From the NCBI GenBank assembly GCA_903875575.1, contig CAIQWJ010000025.1, positions 49,772 to 113,771 of the forward strand: 64,000 nt of DNA, read 5' to 3'. The DNA is from an uncultured Acidobacteriia bacterium. Lineage in GTDB: Bacteria; Acidobacteriota; Terriglobia; Bryobacterales; Bryobacteraceae. The number at the start of each line of letters is the position of its first letter. Position 1 is the first letter of the stretch. The position numbers were made by a program, and so were the translations under genes. Below, piece after piece: positions 1-8,412 of this stretch. Under the pieces are notes generated by a model. That model searched no databases. It was not told the origin of the DNA and was given only the letters and a program-made list of their open reading frames with translations.

Positions 1-30
1 AAAAAAGGGGGGAGGCGGCTGCCTCCCCCC
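1..30 (-). terminator. Rho-independent terminator of the minus-strand gene at 58-1062
   Basis: A perfect 10-bp stem (GGGGGGAGGC at 7-16, GCCTCCCCCC at 21-30) with loop GGCT is flanked by A6 at 1-6. Read on the minus strand this is a strong G+C hairpin followed by T6, 27 bases beyond the stop codon of the adjacent gene. The geometry is that of an intrinsic terminator. Confidence 0.85.
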
Positions 31-57
31 TTCTGCTTTCTGTTGTAAATAAGTGAC

Positions 58-1062
58 TTACTGGGCAGGGGCAGGACGGAAACGCCCACCGCTGAAGCCG
101 CCGGGTCCACGAGGACCGAAGCCGCGACGTCCGCCACTGGGCCCGCCGGGACCGCCCGGTCCAAAGCCGGGACCGCGTCCGCCTCCCGGACCACCGGGAC
201 CGCGTCCACCGGAGCCACCCCAGCCGCCGCTGGGACCACGTCCCCCGCCCGTTTCGGTGTAGCCAGCGGGGAGCGTGAAGAGCGCCGAACTGGGTTCGCC
301 AGCCAGAAGGTTCGTGAGTTCGGTAGTGCTGTTACCGCGCTCTGGGTCTGTGACTCTGACCAGTACGTTGCGCTTGAGCTGCTCAGAGTACCAGGTCTCC
401 CGGACCACGGTCATCGGCTGGGCATTTCCCACGGCTCCGGCGGCGATGACTTCCGTTTCGCGTTTTCCGGTCGCGAGGGCACCATTCTTGAGTTGGGATC
501 CCAGTTCCGCGGTGACGATTTGCGAACCCGCACGCCCGGTGCGTACCGCAGCGGTTGCGGAGCCGGAAGTGGAGGTGCGTGATGCGCCTGCGGCCGCGCG
601 TCGGGTGGCGGCCGCCGCCGCGACCGTCGCGTTATAGACCGGGATCCGGCTGGTATGCGAGTGCATGGTGGAGGAATCGAGCCGGTATTCGAGGCCCGCC
701 ACAGGATCCGTAATTGTAATCATTGTATAGGGTTGCTTGCCGGAGGCTGCGGGCGGAGTCACCGTGGCCTCGGTGCGGGTTCGGCCCTGCGAGTCGCGAT
801 AAAGGGTAGTTTGGGAAGTCTGGCTAATCGTGTTTCCATCGGCCAGTTGTTCCTGAAACTGGCGGACTTCCACGGCCGAGAAGGGCGCTCCGGTCACAAC
901 CTGCGCTCCGGGACCGCCACCACCTGGACCCCCACCACCTGGACCCCCGCCACGAGACATTGGGCCTGAGCCACGGCCCGGACCTCCTGGTCGGCCGAGT
1001 GGGCCCTGGGCGAAGACCAGAGCGGCCGTCATCAATAAGTAAACTAACGATTTCTTGTGCAT
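58..1062 (-). CDS. Exported Gly-rich protein of unknown function
   Basis: A 334-residue protein. The first 18 residues form a signal peptide (MHKKS, then a hydrophobic run ending in VFA). Residues about 20-55 are Gly/Pro/Arg-rich. A globular core follows (about 55-275) with alternating beta-like segments such as TTLYRDSQGRTRTEA and ETWYSEQLKRNVLVRVTDPE. The last 55 residues are again Gly/Arg/Pro/Phe-rich. An upstream in-frame start exists at 1134, but ATG at 1062 is preceded by GGGGATAC and begins the signal peptide, so it is preferred. A strong terminator follows the gene. The core resembles periplasmic proteins common in Acidobacteria, but I recognise no named family and assign no function. 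Confidence 0.75.
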   Translation of the reverse strand: MHKKSLVYLLMTAALVFAQGPLGRPGGPGRGSGPMSRGGGPGGGGPGGGGPGAQVVTGAPFSAVEVRQFQEQLADGNTISQTSQTTLYRDSQGRTRTEATVTPPAASGKQPYTMITITDPVAGLEYRLDSSTMHSHTSRIPVYNATVAAAAATRRAAAGASRTSTSGSATAAVRTGRAGSQIVTAELGSQLKNGALATGKRETEVIAAGAVGNAQPMTVVRETWYSEQLKRNVLVRVTDPERGNSTTELTNLLAGEPSSALFTLPAGYTETGGGRGPSGGWGGSGGRGPGGPGGGRGPGFGPGGPGGPSGGRRGFGPRGPGGFSGGRFRPAPAQ

Positions 1063-1178
1063 GCTGTATCCCCGTTTGCTTTTGCCGAGCGGAATGAACA
1101 GGCGCGCAACGCAGCGTGCCTTCTGTCTGTACATTGCGCTGCTCCGGCGGAAAGTTCCGGGATCGGCGGAAAACCAGC

Positions 1179-2258
1179 TTAGGGGGTGGTGGCTTTTGCC
1201 CAGTCTCCGGCTCCGAGGGACTGCTCCGCCTGGGTCAATTGGCTGGCCGAACCGCGCACGATCAGGGCTGTGGGTGACGCGAAGGACGACACTTTCAGGG
1301 CCGTTTGCTGGGTGCGGAGAAGCGATACATACTGCTGAATCCCGGCTGGGCCGATGCTCCGGGGGGAGTAGAAAACCCGAATGGTGTCGTCGTTTGGGGC
1401 GGCCCCGGAGATGCGGTATTCGGGGGAGACGGTTTGGGCATTTGAGCCGGGGTCGGAATCCAGCGTACGAATGAGCCAGTCAGAAGCGGCCAGGTCCGCC
1501 GAAGTGCCACGCACCGTGAGGGAGGCTAAAGCTGTGTTATTAAACACCTTCATGATGCCAACCACGGTGCGTAGGGCCGTCAGAATTTGTTGGACGGCAG
1601 CGGGCGAAGTCGCGTGGGACAGGAAGAAAACCCGCACGACGCTCGCGGGGCCCACAGGAGGAGCGAACGGGAATTCGGGCGCGGTATGGGGTGAACCGGG
1701 GGCCGCGTCGAGTTCGCCGATTAGATAGGCAACCAGGGCCATCTGGGCGGTGGGGGCACGAACGACCAGCGCGGTCTGCAGGGTGTAGTTGAAGACCTTC
1801 TGGACGTCAGCCACCGTACGGAGTGTGGTTAGAAGTTCCTGCATGGCCTGCGGAGTCTTCGTATGTGCAAGAAAAAAAACGCGTACGGCCTCGTCTCTGG
1901 GGCCCGGACCCATTGCGGGAAGTGAGGCCGGCACGGGAATTTGTTCCATCGGAACATTGCGGAACTTGGGCGCCGCAGGCGGCGAGTTTAGCTCGCGGGT
2001 CAGCCAATCGACCATGATGAGCAGGTCGGCGGAACCCGTGACGGTCACCGTGGAGGTGGCGGGATCGGTGGTCAGGTCCCGAACGTCGAGGACTGTCCTC
2101 AGGACGGTGGCGTATTCCTGAATGACCTGAGGAGCGGTCGCCCCGGCGACGGTGAAGGTCTTCGATGTTGTCGGGGCTGGAGCGGCCGGCTGGGCGGTGG
2201 CGACGGATGCGCCGATTGAACAGGCGGCGAGGGCGAGCAGGAGGGCTTTGAGCTTCAT
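1179..2258 (-). CDS. Exported protein with four secretin-N-like repeats
   Basis: A 359-residue protein with a signal peptide (MKLKALLLALAACSIG...ATA). It holds four repeats of about 65 residues, at roughly 32-95, 120-185, 205-270 and 290-350. Each follows the pattern VRVFFLxH, a helix with LLTTLRTV, a strand VKVFN, a strand (T/S)LxVRG(T/S), and a helix ending in LIxxLDS. This alternation resembles the N1/NolW-type ring domains of secretins, but no secretin pore domain follows. The start at 2258 has an AGAAGGAG ribosome site, so the longer reading to 2372 is rejected. A periplasmic scaffold or partner of a secretin system is possible; that is inference. No secretin gene is in the window. Confidence 0.7.
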   Translation of the reverse strand: MKLKALLLALAACSIGASVATAQPAAPAPTTSKTFTVAGATAPQVIQEYATVLRTVLDVRDLTTDPATSTVTVTGSADLLIMVDWLTRELNSPPAAPKFRNVPMEQIPVPASLPAMGPGPRDEAVRVFFLAHTKTPQAMQELLTTLRTVADVQKVFNYTLQTALVVRAPTAQMALVAYLIGELDAAPGSPHTAPEFPFAPPVGPASVVRVFFLSHATSPAAVQQILTALRTVVGIMKVFNNTALASLTVRGTSADLAASDWLIRTLDSDPGSNAQTVSPEYRISGAAPNDDTIRVFYSPRSIGPAGIQQYVSLLRTQQTALKVSSFASPTALIVRGSASQLTQAEQSLGAGDWAKATTP

Positions 2259-2363
2259 GGTGACTTCGGTACTCCTTCTACATACACAAGCCCAGACGGC
2301 TGGAGATGGCGAAACGTGCAGGCCGGAAGACGACTGAGCCGCGCAACAAAAACACCAAAAATG

Positions 2364-2392
2364 TTGTTTCAAAGCACGCGGTTTCGTATAGA
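2364..2392 (+). promoter_or_regulatory. Candidate sigma-70-like promoter for the GMC dehydrogenase genes
   Basis: TTGTTT (2364-2369) and TATAGA (2387-2392) are separated by 17 bases. The start codon at 2407 would be only about 7-8 bases from the predicted transcript start and has no visible ribosome site, so the message may be nearly leaderless. Assigned by eye from consensus only. Confidence 0.4.
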
Positions 2393-2406
2393 ATATCCAT
2401 AAGTAT

Positions 2407-2970
2407 ATGAGACGACGGCACTTCGTTGGTGCGATTCCGTTTCTGACCGTATCGCCGGAATTGCTGAGCCAATTCCTGGCCGGTCAGGCGATTCCGAAGC
2501 TGGACGCTACTGCGACAGATGTCGTGGGTGCGCCGGTGACCCGGTTTTTCGCGGCACCGCAGTTTGCCGCGCTGCGAAGATTGAGCGATCTCGTGCTGCC
2601 CTCGATTGGCGGCGCACCCGGAGCTTTGGAGGCGGGAGTTCCGGAATTCCTGGATTTCCTGGTGGGGCAATCGTTGCTCCCGACGAAGACACTTTACCGG
2701 AACGGGCTCCAGACTCTGAACCTTCGGGCCACGGCGAAGTTTGCCAAGACCTTCTCCGTGCTGGAGGACACGCAGGCCGACGCTATCCTCTCTCCACTAC
2801 ATCAGTCGTGGACTTATAAGGAGCCAGCGGACCCGTTTGCAGTATTCCTTCGACACGCCAAAGCTGACATCCTGACTGCTACTTCCAATTCCCGGGAATG
2901 GGTTACCGCAGCCCAAAAGAACCGGGGCGGCGGGGGTGGAAACGGAACCTACTGGCTCCCGGCAGAATAA
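2407..2970 (+). CDS. Gluconate 2-dehydrogenase subunit 3-like protein
   Basis: A 187-residue protein matching the small-subunit family of membrane or periplasmic GMC-type dehydrogenases (gluconate 2-dehydrogenase subunit 3 type). The N-terminus MRRRH plus a hydrophobic run is consistent with a Tat-like leader, which these subunits use to carry the flavoprotein across the membrane. The body has the family pattern: '[26 protein letters not shown]', a C-terminal helical part and a Gly-rich tail ([11 protein letters not shown]). The GMC flavoprotein starts 15 bases downstream. This arrangement is typical of two-subunit sugar or alcohol dehydrogenases; no cytochrome subunit gene is adjacent. Confidence 0.8.
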   Translation: MRRRHFVGAIPFLTVSPELLSQFLAGQAIPKLDATATDVVGAPVTRFFAAPQFAALRRLSDLVLPSIGGAPGALEAGVPEFLDFLVGQSLLPTKTLYRNGLQTLNLRATAKFAKTFSVLEDTQADAILSPLHQSWTYKEPADPFAVFLRHAKADILTATSNSREWVTAAQKNRGGGGGNGTYWLPAE

Positions 2971-2984
2971 GAGAACCTAATATC

Positions 2985-4547
2985 ATGTCAGCTCCTACAT
3001 ATGACGTTCTCATTATCGGGTCGGGTGCCTCCGGAGGCATGACGGCGTACAACCTGACGCAGAAGGGGCTGAAGTGTCTAATGCTGGACGCCGGTCCGCC
3101 GACCGATTTCGATCACGACCGCGTAGCACGACATGTGTACGACTTGCCCTACCGGGGCTTCGGAAAGCCGGGCCGGTTTCCCCATGTCACGCAGGCCGAT
3201 GAGTTCAACGCGAACGCCTGGGCGGACGAAAAAGAGAACCCGTACACCTACGACCCGGGGGATCCTTACTACTGGGTGCGGGTGCGAAGGCAGGGTGGCA
3301 AGACGCTGCTTTGGGGGCGGGCTTCCTGGCGGCTGAGCGACTATGAATTCAAGGCGAAAGACCACGACGGCTTTGGGGAAAACTGGCCGATCTCGTACTC
3401 CGATCTGGCTCCCTACTACGACCAGTGCGAGCCACTGTTTCACGTCTCGGGCCGGAAAGAAGGCCTACCCCAACTACCGGACGGCGTCTTTATTGAAGAT
3501 ACTTCCACTGACAGTCTGAGTCTGACCCGCTTCATTCAGGCGGCCAAGAAGCGCGGCATCCCGACGACGAAACCGCGGCGGGCAACCGGGGCTTTGGCGA
3601 GTTCCGTGAACCTTCTTCTGCCGGCGGCACTGGCAACCGGGAACCTGACCATCGTCCCGAATGCCGTGGTTCGGCGTCTTACCGTAAGTAAGACGAATCT
3701 TATCAATGGGGCTGATTACATCGACCGGCACTCCAAACGGGAGCTCCATGCAACTGCCCGCGTAGTAGTTGTGGGCGCTTCTTGCCTGGAGAGCACTCGG
3801 ATCCTGTTGAATTCCGGAGTGGCAAATTCGAGCGGCGTCCTCGGCCATTATTTGTTCGACCAATTCTATGTCAAGAACACTGTACAGGCGATCGTGCCGG
3901 AAGCGCTCGACGGCAAAGGTGCGACCAATTTAATGGGCGGCTCTGGCTACATTCCCCGTTGTGTTAATCTTGACACAAAAAAGAAGGACTACATCCGTGG
4001 GTTTTCGGTGGATTTTGGTAGCGGCGTAACCCCCAACGCGAAGTATTTTCCACTTTATGGGGAGGCTCTTCAGAAGGCAATCGCGAGCCACCGGGGGACG
4101 GGATTTGACGCAACCACCATGGGCTCGGTGTTACCGCGGTTCGAAAATTTCGTATCCATCGACAAGACCACCACAGACGCGTGGGGCATACCGGTTCTTC
4201 ACATCAAAGCCCGGTACACAGACAACGAATTCAACATGGCACGGGACGCCATGAATATGCTGGACGAGCTCTGTCACGACGCTGGCTTTGAGGTTCTGGA
4301 GAAGCACGACCAGATGGTACCGCCTGGCGAGAGCATTCACGAGCTGGGTACCTGCCGGATGGGGGACAACCCAAAAACCAGCGTCCTGAACAAGTGGAAC
4401 CAGAGTCATGACATAAAGAATCTATTTGTGGTGGATGGCAGTAGCTTCGTTGTGGGTGGGTCCCAAAACCCGACCTTGACGATTCTGGCACTGGCGATGC
4501 GCGCGTCGGATCACATGGTCTTGGAGATGAAGGCGGGAAACCTGTAG
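2985..4547 (+). CDS. GMC family oxidoreductase (FAD-dependent sugar/alcohol dehydrogenase)
   Basis: A 520-residue flavoprotein. The N-terminal dinucleotide-binding motif GSGASGG lies at about residues 12-18 and is followed by an acidic strand end (MLDAG). The C-terminal GMC signature contains HELGTCRM (about 450) and SQNPTLT (about 495), which carry the catalytic His/Asn pair. It likely oxidises a sugar or polyol with electrons passed to the respiratory chain. ATG at 2985 is chosen because the preceding in-frame codons to 2898 overlap the subunit gene and the Rossmann motif starts just after it. It lacks its own signal and would be carried out with the subunit encoded upstream. The substrate cannot be deduced. 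Confidence 0.9.
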   Translation: MSAPTYDVLIIGSGASGGMTAYNLTQKGLKCLMLDAGPPTDFDHDRVARHVYDLPYRGFGKPGRFPHVTQADEFNANAWADEKENPYTYDPGDPYYWVRVRRQGGKTLLWGRASWRLSDYEFKAKDHDGFGENWPISYSDLAPYYDQCEPLFHVSGRKEGLPQLPDGVFIEDTSTDSLSLTRFIQAAKKRGIPTTKPRRATGALASSVNLLLPAALATGNLTIVPNAVVRRLTVSKTNLINGADYIDRHSKRELHATARVVVVGASCLESTRILLNSGVANSSGVLGHYLFDQFYVKNTVQAIVPEALDGKGATNLMGGSGYIPRCVNLDTKKKDYIRGFSVDFGSGVTPNAKYFPLYGEALQKAIASHRGTGFDATTMGSVLPRFENFVSIDKTTTDAWGIPVLHIKARYTDNEFNMARDAMNMLDELCHDAGFEVLEKHDQMVPPGESIHELGTCRMGDNPKTSVLNKWNQSHDIKNLFVVDGSSFVVGGSQNPTLTILALAMRASDHMVLEMKAGNL

Positions 4548-4565
4548 GCCGAGGCCAGCCTACAG
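4542..4565. terminator. Hairpin spanning both stop codons of two convergent genes
   Basis: CTGTAGGC (4542-4549) and GCCTACAG (4558-4565) form a perfect 8-bp stem with an 8-base loop. The plus-strand stop TAG (4545-4547) lies in one arm and the minus-strand stop (4560-4562) in the other. No T-run follows on either side, so it may be a bidirectional transcript-end structure rather than a classic intrinsic terminator. Confidence 0.5.
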
Positions 4566-6110
4566 AACAGCCTCGATCAACCGGGGGCCTGGCTCCCGCA
4601 TACAGGCAGCGAACTCCCGGATGAAGGCATCAGCGGAATCGACCCGGACGGCCTGTACGCCGAAGCCCTCGGACAGTTTCACCCAGTCGGGCTCCGGATT
4701 CGACAGGTCAAGCATGGCGTCGGCTAATGGTCCGACCGATCCGGCACCGGTGCGCTTCATTTCCACGTCGAGGATGCGATAACGGCGATTGGCCAGAATG
4801 ACCACGGTCACGTCCAGGCGTTCCCGTGCCATGGTCCAAAGAGACTGGAGGGTGTACATGGCGCTGCCATCTGCCTGGAGCGCGACCACCTTTCGACCCG
4901 GACTTGCAAGAGCCGCCCCGACGGCGACCGGGAGGCCCTGACCGATGGAACCGCCGGTGACCGGCAGGTGGTCATGCCAATTGGCCGCCGCTAAGTGCGG
5001 CCAAATCTGCTCGTTGCAGGAGATGGACTCGTCGGAAATAATGGCTCCCTCAGGCAGGAGTGCGCCTACGGTTCGACCGATGGCGGCCGCCGTGAGGGGT
5101 TCGCGGTGGGGCAGTACCGGTCGCGGATGACTCGGGGCGGCAGTTTCGTTCCCGGCCTCACTCGCAAATTCGTTCCCAAGCCATTCCAGAGCACCCACAC
5201 CATCCTCTCCCTCAAAAGCGAGGGTGGCAAATTCGCAGGCCTCAGGTGCCAGGGTAGACCGAACTCCGGGATACCCAAAAAAGGAGACAGGTGGCTTCGA
5301 TTCCACCAGGATCAGACAGTCGAGATCCGCCAGCAGAGACTGCGCCGCTTCCGGGAAATACGGGATGCGCTCGGCGGGGGGGATATCGCCTCCGCGCGAG
5401 AGTCTGCCGGAGTTTCGATTCGCAAAGACTCGCGCACCGGTTGCGCGGCGAATCCGATCGGCGGCCCGCAGGCCGGGGGCGTGGAGGGCGGTACCGCTGA
5501 GGAGAAGGCCCACTCGCCAGTCGGAATGCAAAAGACCGGCCACATACCGCACACGGGGGGATGAGGGGAGTTCCCGAACCGGAAGAACCCTGGGGGCTAC
5601 AGGAGCGCCTGCCTCGCTCCAGGAAAAATCGGCGGGAATGATCAGTGTTGCCACCTGGCCGGGTGGGCCAAATGCGGCAACGATAGCCTCTGCCGTGGAA
5701 TTTCCCGTCGCCAAAGGGTGTTTCAGGGTGTGGACCCAGCCGGAGACCGGTCGGGCGAAACCTTCAATATCGGCAGTGAGGGGGGCGTCAAAGGCCAAAT
5801 GGCGGGTGGAATGCTCCCCGACGATATTCACCACCGGCGAATGAGCTTTGCGGGCGTTGTGGAAATTGGCGAGGGCATTGGCCAGGCCGGGTCCCAGGTG
5901 CAGAAGAGTGGCAGCCGGTTTCCCTGTCATGCGGGCGTAGCCGTCGGCAGCCCCGGAACAAACGCCCTCAAAGAGCCCGAGAACGCCGCGCATCCCGGCC
6001 ACGCGGTCCAGGGCGGAAACGAACTGCATCTCGGAAGTGCCGGGATTCATGAGGCACAGGTTCACATCGTGAGCCAACAGGGTTCGCAGGAGGCACTCGG
6101 CGCCGGTCAT
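4560..6110 (-). CDS. Thiamine diphosphate-dependent enzyme, acetolactate synthase-like
   Basis: A 516-residue member of the ThDP decarboxylase/synthase superfamily. The N-terminal PYR domain contains the catalytic Glu at about residue 48 (GLFEGVCSGAADGYAR). A central domain has a Rossmann-like layout, and the C-terminal PP domain carries the cofactor motif as LQADGSAMYT...ANRRY, with Ala where the usual GDG has Gly. It resembles large-subunit acetolactate synthase-like proteins and benzoylformate decarboxylase relatives. No regulatory small subunit is adjacent, so a role in branched-chain amino-acid synthesis is unlikely; a 2-oxoacid decarboxylase is equally possible. It converges on the GMC gene, and the two stops share a hairpin. 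Confidence 0.8.
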   Translation of the reverse strand: MTGAECLLRTLLAHDVNLCLMNPGTSEMQFVSALDRVAGMRGVLGLFEGVCSGAADGYARMTGKPAATLLHLGPGLANALANFHNARKAHSPVVNIVGEHSTRHLAFDAPLTADIEGFARPVSGWVHTLKHPLATGNSTAEAIVAAFGPPGQVATLIIPADFSWSEAGAPVAPRVLPVRELPSSPRVRYVAGLLHSDWRVGLLLSGTALHAPGLRAADRIRRATGARVFANRNSGRLSRGGDIPPAERIPYFPEAAQSLLADLDCLILVESKPPVSFFGYPGVRSTLAPEACEFATLAFEGEDGVGALEWLGNEFASEAGNETAAPSHPRPVLPHREPLTAAAIGRTVGALLPEGAIISDESISCNEQIWPHLAAANWHDHLPVTGGSIGQGLPVAVGAALASPGRKVVALQADGSAMYTLQSLWTMARERLDVTVVILANRRYRILDVEMKRTGAGSVGPLADAMLDLSNPEPDWVKLSEGFGVQAVRVDSADAFIREFAACMREPGPRLIEAVL

Positions 6111-6222
6111 ATAGTACCTGGGAGGCGTTCGCCAACAGACACTACGTTATCGCATGGCATCTATACAACGGAGGAACTGCGGCGTAACATCAGCTTAGAC
6201 GAATGACACAAGGACAAAATCA

Positions 6223-6426
6223 ATGACACACCGCCTGGATTGGAAACACGTTATCAAAAGCCTGCTGGAGGACGAAAACGGGCAGGATCTTGTTGAATAT
6301 ACGCTACTTATGGCATTCATCGTCCTGTCCGCCTCGGCGATCTTCCGCAACGGCGGCGCGAGCGTGAAGACGGTCTGGACCGTGGCCAGCAATCAGCTGG
6401 TCAACGCGGCTACCGCCGCCAGCTGA
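6223..6426 (+). CDS. Flp family type IVb pilin
   Basis: A 67-residue pilin precursor. It has a short charged leader, then the class III signature with Gly-Gln before the mature end (ENGQDLVEYTLL), the conserved Glu five residues into the hydrophobic helix, and a helix of about 20 residues (MAFIVLSASAIF). Processing would occur after the Gly of NGQ by a TadV-like peptidase. AAGGAC lies 8 bases before the ATG. No tad/cpa assembly genes are adjacent; the nearest related gene is the CpaE-like ATPase at 52 kb. Such pilins make thin adhesive pili. Confidence 0.85.
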   Translation: MTHRLDWKHVIKSLLEDENGQDLVEYTLLMAFIVLSASAIFRNGGASVKTVWTVASNQLVNAATAAS

Positions 6427-6451
6427 TCCCCAACGTCTACGAGTTACCGCA

Positions 6452-7894
6452 TCATCCTTTACGAAGCTTCTGCGAAACCTTCTCGACCTCGCCCCAGACG
6501 CGAAGCAGGTTGCCGCTCCACAACTTCCCGATCTGCTCCTCCGTGTAGCCTCGCCGCACCAGTTCCAGCGTGACATTAAAAGCTTCCGCCGCGCTGTTCC
6601 AGCCGTCGATTCCCCCACCCCCGTCAAAATCAGACGAAATGCCGACGTGATCAATGCCAATGAGCTTTACGGCGTAATCGATATGGTTGACGAAATCCTG
6701 CACGTTGGCGCGTCCGGCGGGCGGGAACCTGGCGTCAATTGCAGCCAGTTGTTTGTCATAATCGGCCCGGCGTTCGGCTGAGAGCGCGTCGAGGCCGGCA
6801 TTTCCCCGGCCTCTACCACCGCCCGCTCCAGCGCCCCGACCCGCAGCGGCGGCAGCGGGCGTGCCCTCTACAGGACAGGCCCGAACTGCTTCGACGCCCG
6901 AGGCGCCGGCAGCGCCACGTCCCCGACCGCCACCACCCACGCCACTGCCACCACGACCACCGGCTGCGGCGGAAATGCCGAAGTCCTCACGCAATTTGGT
7001 GAGGGCGGCGGTGCGTTCCTTCGAATCGATTTTGACGTAGGACGCAAACCCGACAATCTGGATCACGCCACCATTCTTTTTGAGGGCGAGCAGTTGCTCA
7101 TCGTCCATGTTGCGACTGACGTCGGCAAGGGCGCGCACGGAGGAGTGTGAGGCGATGACCGGAGCCTGGGAAAGCCGCATGGCCTCCAGGTTGGCACCTT
7201 TTGCGGGGTGCGAAAGGTCGATCATCATTCCGAGACGGTTCATTTCGGCAATGACCTGACGGCCAAGCGGCGACAGACCATTGTTGTACAGGTAGCCCTG
7301 GGTCTCGCCGGTGTTGGAATCGGCAAGCTGACTGTTGCCGTTGTGGGCCAGAGACATGTAACGGCCACCGCGGTTGTAGAACTCTTCGACCCGTTTGATG
7401 TCATTGCCTATGGGGTAACCGTTCTCCACGCCGATCACCGCGATCCGTAGGTTCTTCTTGTGGAGGGCGAGAACGTCGGCCGGGGAGAGGGCCAAGCCGA
7501 TGTTGTCGGGCGCGATCTTTTCGGTCAAGCGGTGGACGGCGTCGAACTTGGCGACGGCGTCCTTATAAGCGGCGTCATAGCCTTCCTGTGTGAGCGCGCC
7601 CTGGCCTGTGTAGGCGATCATGAACGAGACATCCATGCCGCCTTCCACCATTTTCGGCAAATTGACCTGGGTGGTGAGGCGCATGGTGTAGTTGCAGTCC
7701 GCCATGAAATTGACGGGTTCAATGTCGTTGTGGGTATCGAGTTTCAGGACCCGGCTGTGGATGCCTTTGGCTTTGGCGATCAGGGCGGCGTCATTGGACT
7801 GGGCCGGGCTGAGCCCTGCTGTGAGCAGGAACAAACCAGCGGTCGCAGATGCCGTGAAGGCTGCGATGACAAAGTTTCGTTTGAGGGAATTCAA
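6452..7894 (-). CDS. Membrane dipeptidase-like metallopeptidase (family M19)
   Basis: A 480-residue exported enzyme with a signal peptide (to about residue 31, ending SPAQS). Metal-site motifs of the M19 renal dipeptidase family are present: LDTHND near the N-terminus, the bridging Glu in GVENGYPIG, DLSHPAKG, SHSSVRAL, and the C-terminal GISSDFDGGGG. It should hydrolyse dipeptides in the periplasm. A low-complexity Gly/Arg/Ala insertion of about 70 residues (from about residue 299) splits the region before the last Asp motif and is absent from typical members. The start codon is TTG at 7894, with AAGGAG 8 bases upstream. Confidence 0.9.
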   Translation of the reverse strand: MNSLKRNFVIAAFTASATAGLFLLTAGLSPAQSNDAALIAKAKGIHSRVLKLDTHNDIEPVNFMADCNYTMRLTTQVNLPKMVEGGMDVSFMIAYTGQGALTQEGYDAAYKDAVAKFDAVHRLTEKIAPDNIGLALSPADVLALHKKNLRIAVIGVENGYPIGNDIKRVEEFYNRGGRYMSLAHNGNSQLADSNTGETQGYLYNNGLSPLGRQVIAEMNRLGMMIDLSHPAKGANLEAMRLSQAPVIASHSSVRALADVSRNMDDEQLLALKKNGGVIQIVGFASYVKIDSKERTAALTKLREDFGISAAAGGRGGSGVGGGGRGRGAAGASGVEAVRACPVEGTPAAAAAGRGAGAGGGRGRGNAGLDALSAERRADYDKQLAAIDARFPPAGRANVQDFVNHIDYAVKLIGIDHVGISSDFDGGGGIDGWNSAAEAFNVTLELVRRGYTEEQIGKLWSGNLLRVWGEVEKVSQKLRKG

Positions 7895-8089
7895 TTTGCG
7901 TTCTCCTTAGCGGGATGAAACCCGGAGACCGACGGGGGTCAAAACAGACGGGTGAAACAGTCATCTTAGCAACCTGCCGCGCTTCCCGGAGCCAACAGCC
8001 AAATATTCACAGAAACAAAAGAGACACCGGATATCGCTTTCGGGCATACTCGCCTTTTCTAGAAACTCCCACAGCAGGAGGCTACTTTT

Positions 8090-8398
8090 ATGGCAGTCCA
8101 GACCGGAATTCGAGGCCCTTTTTCCATTAAAGCCTACGGTGGAGATTACAAGACGCTGCCGGTCTTCAACTTTTCCGAGCCCACGAAAGCTCAGAACCTG
8201 GCGGGTTCGCCCGGCGATGCGGCGCAAGGTCAGTGCGAAATGAAGGCAGGTCAGAAGCCCGCCGAACTCCAGGATCTGGCGGGGTGTGCGGGTTACAGGG
8301 GATCGGGACAATTCCATGACAATCCGCGACCGGCTACCATTTTGAGATGGCGCTGTCGCAATTCGCATATCCAGCTTGCTTTGTCCCACGCACAGTAA
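8090..8398 (+). pseudogene. Possible gene remnant in a 518-base gap
   Basis: The stretch 7895-8412 holds no clear gene. Within it, an ATG at 8090 follows an excellent ribosome site (AGGAGG, 8 bases away) and opens a 102-codon frame. The first 39 residues (MAVQTGIRGPFSIKAY..., to NLAG) look like an orderly protein start. The rest is rich in Cys, Arg and Gln and unlike the neighbouring proteins. I read it as the 5' fragment of a lost gene, but a short real gene cannot be excluded. The remainder of the gap (7895-8089) presumably holds the dipeptidase promoter; I see no repeat or RNA element there. Confidence 0.3.
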
Positions 8399-8412
8399 GG
8401 CTGAGGAGTACG

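Noticed and set aside
53..262. Proline-rich plus-strand protein
   Set aside because: It is the complement of the Gly-rich tail of the minus-strand gene at 58-1062.
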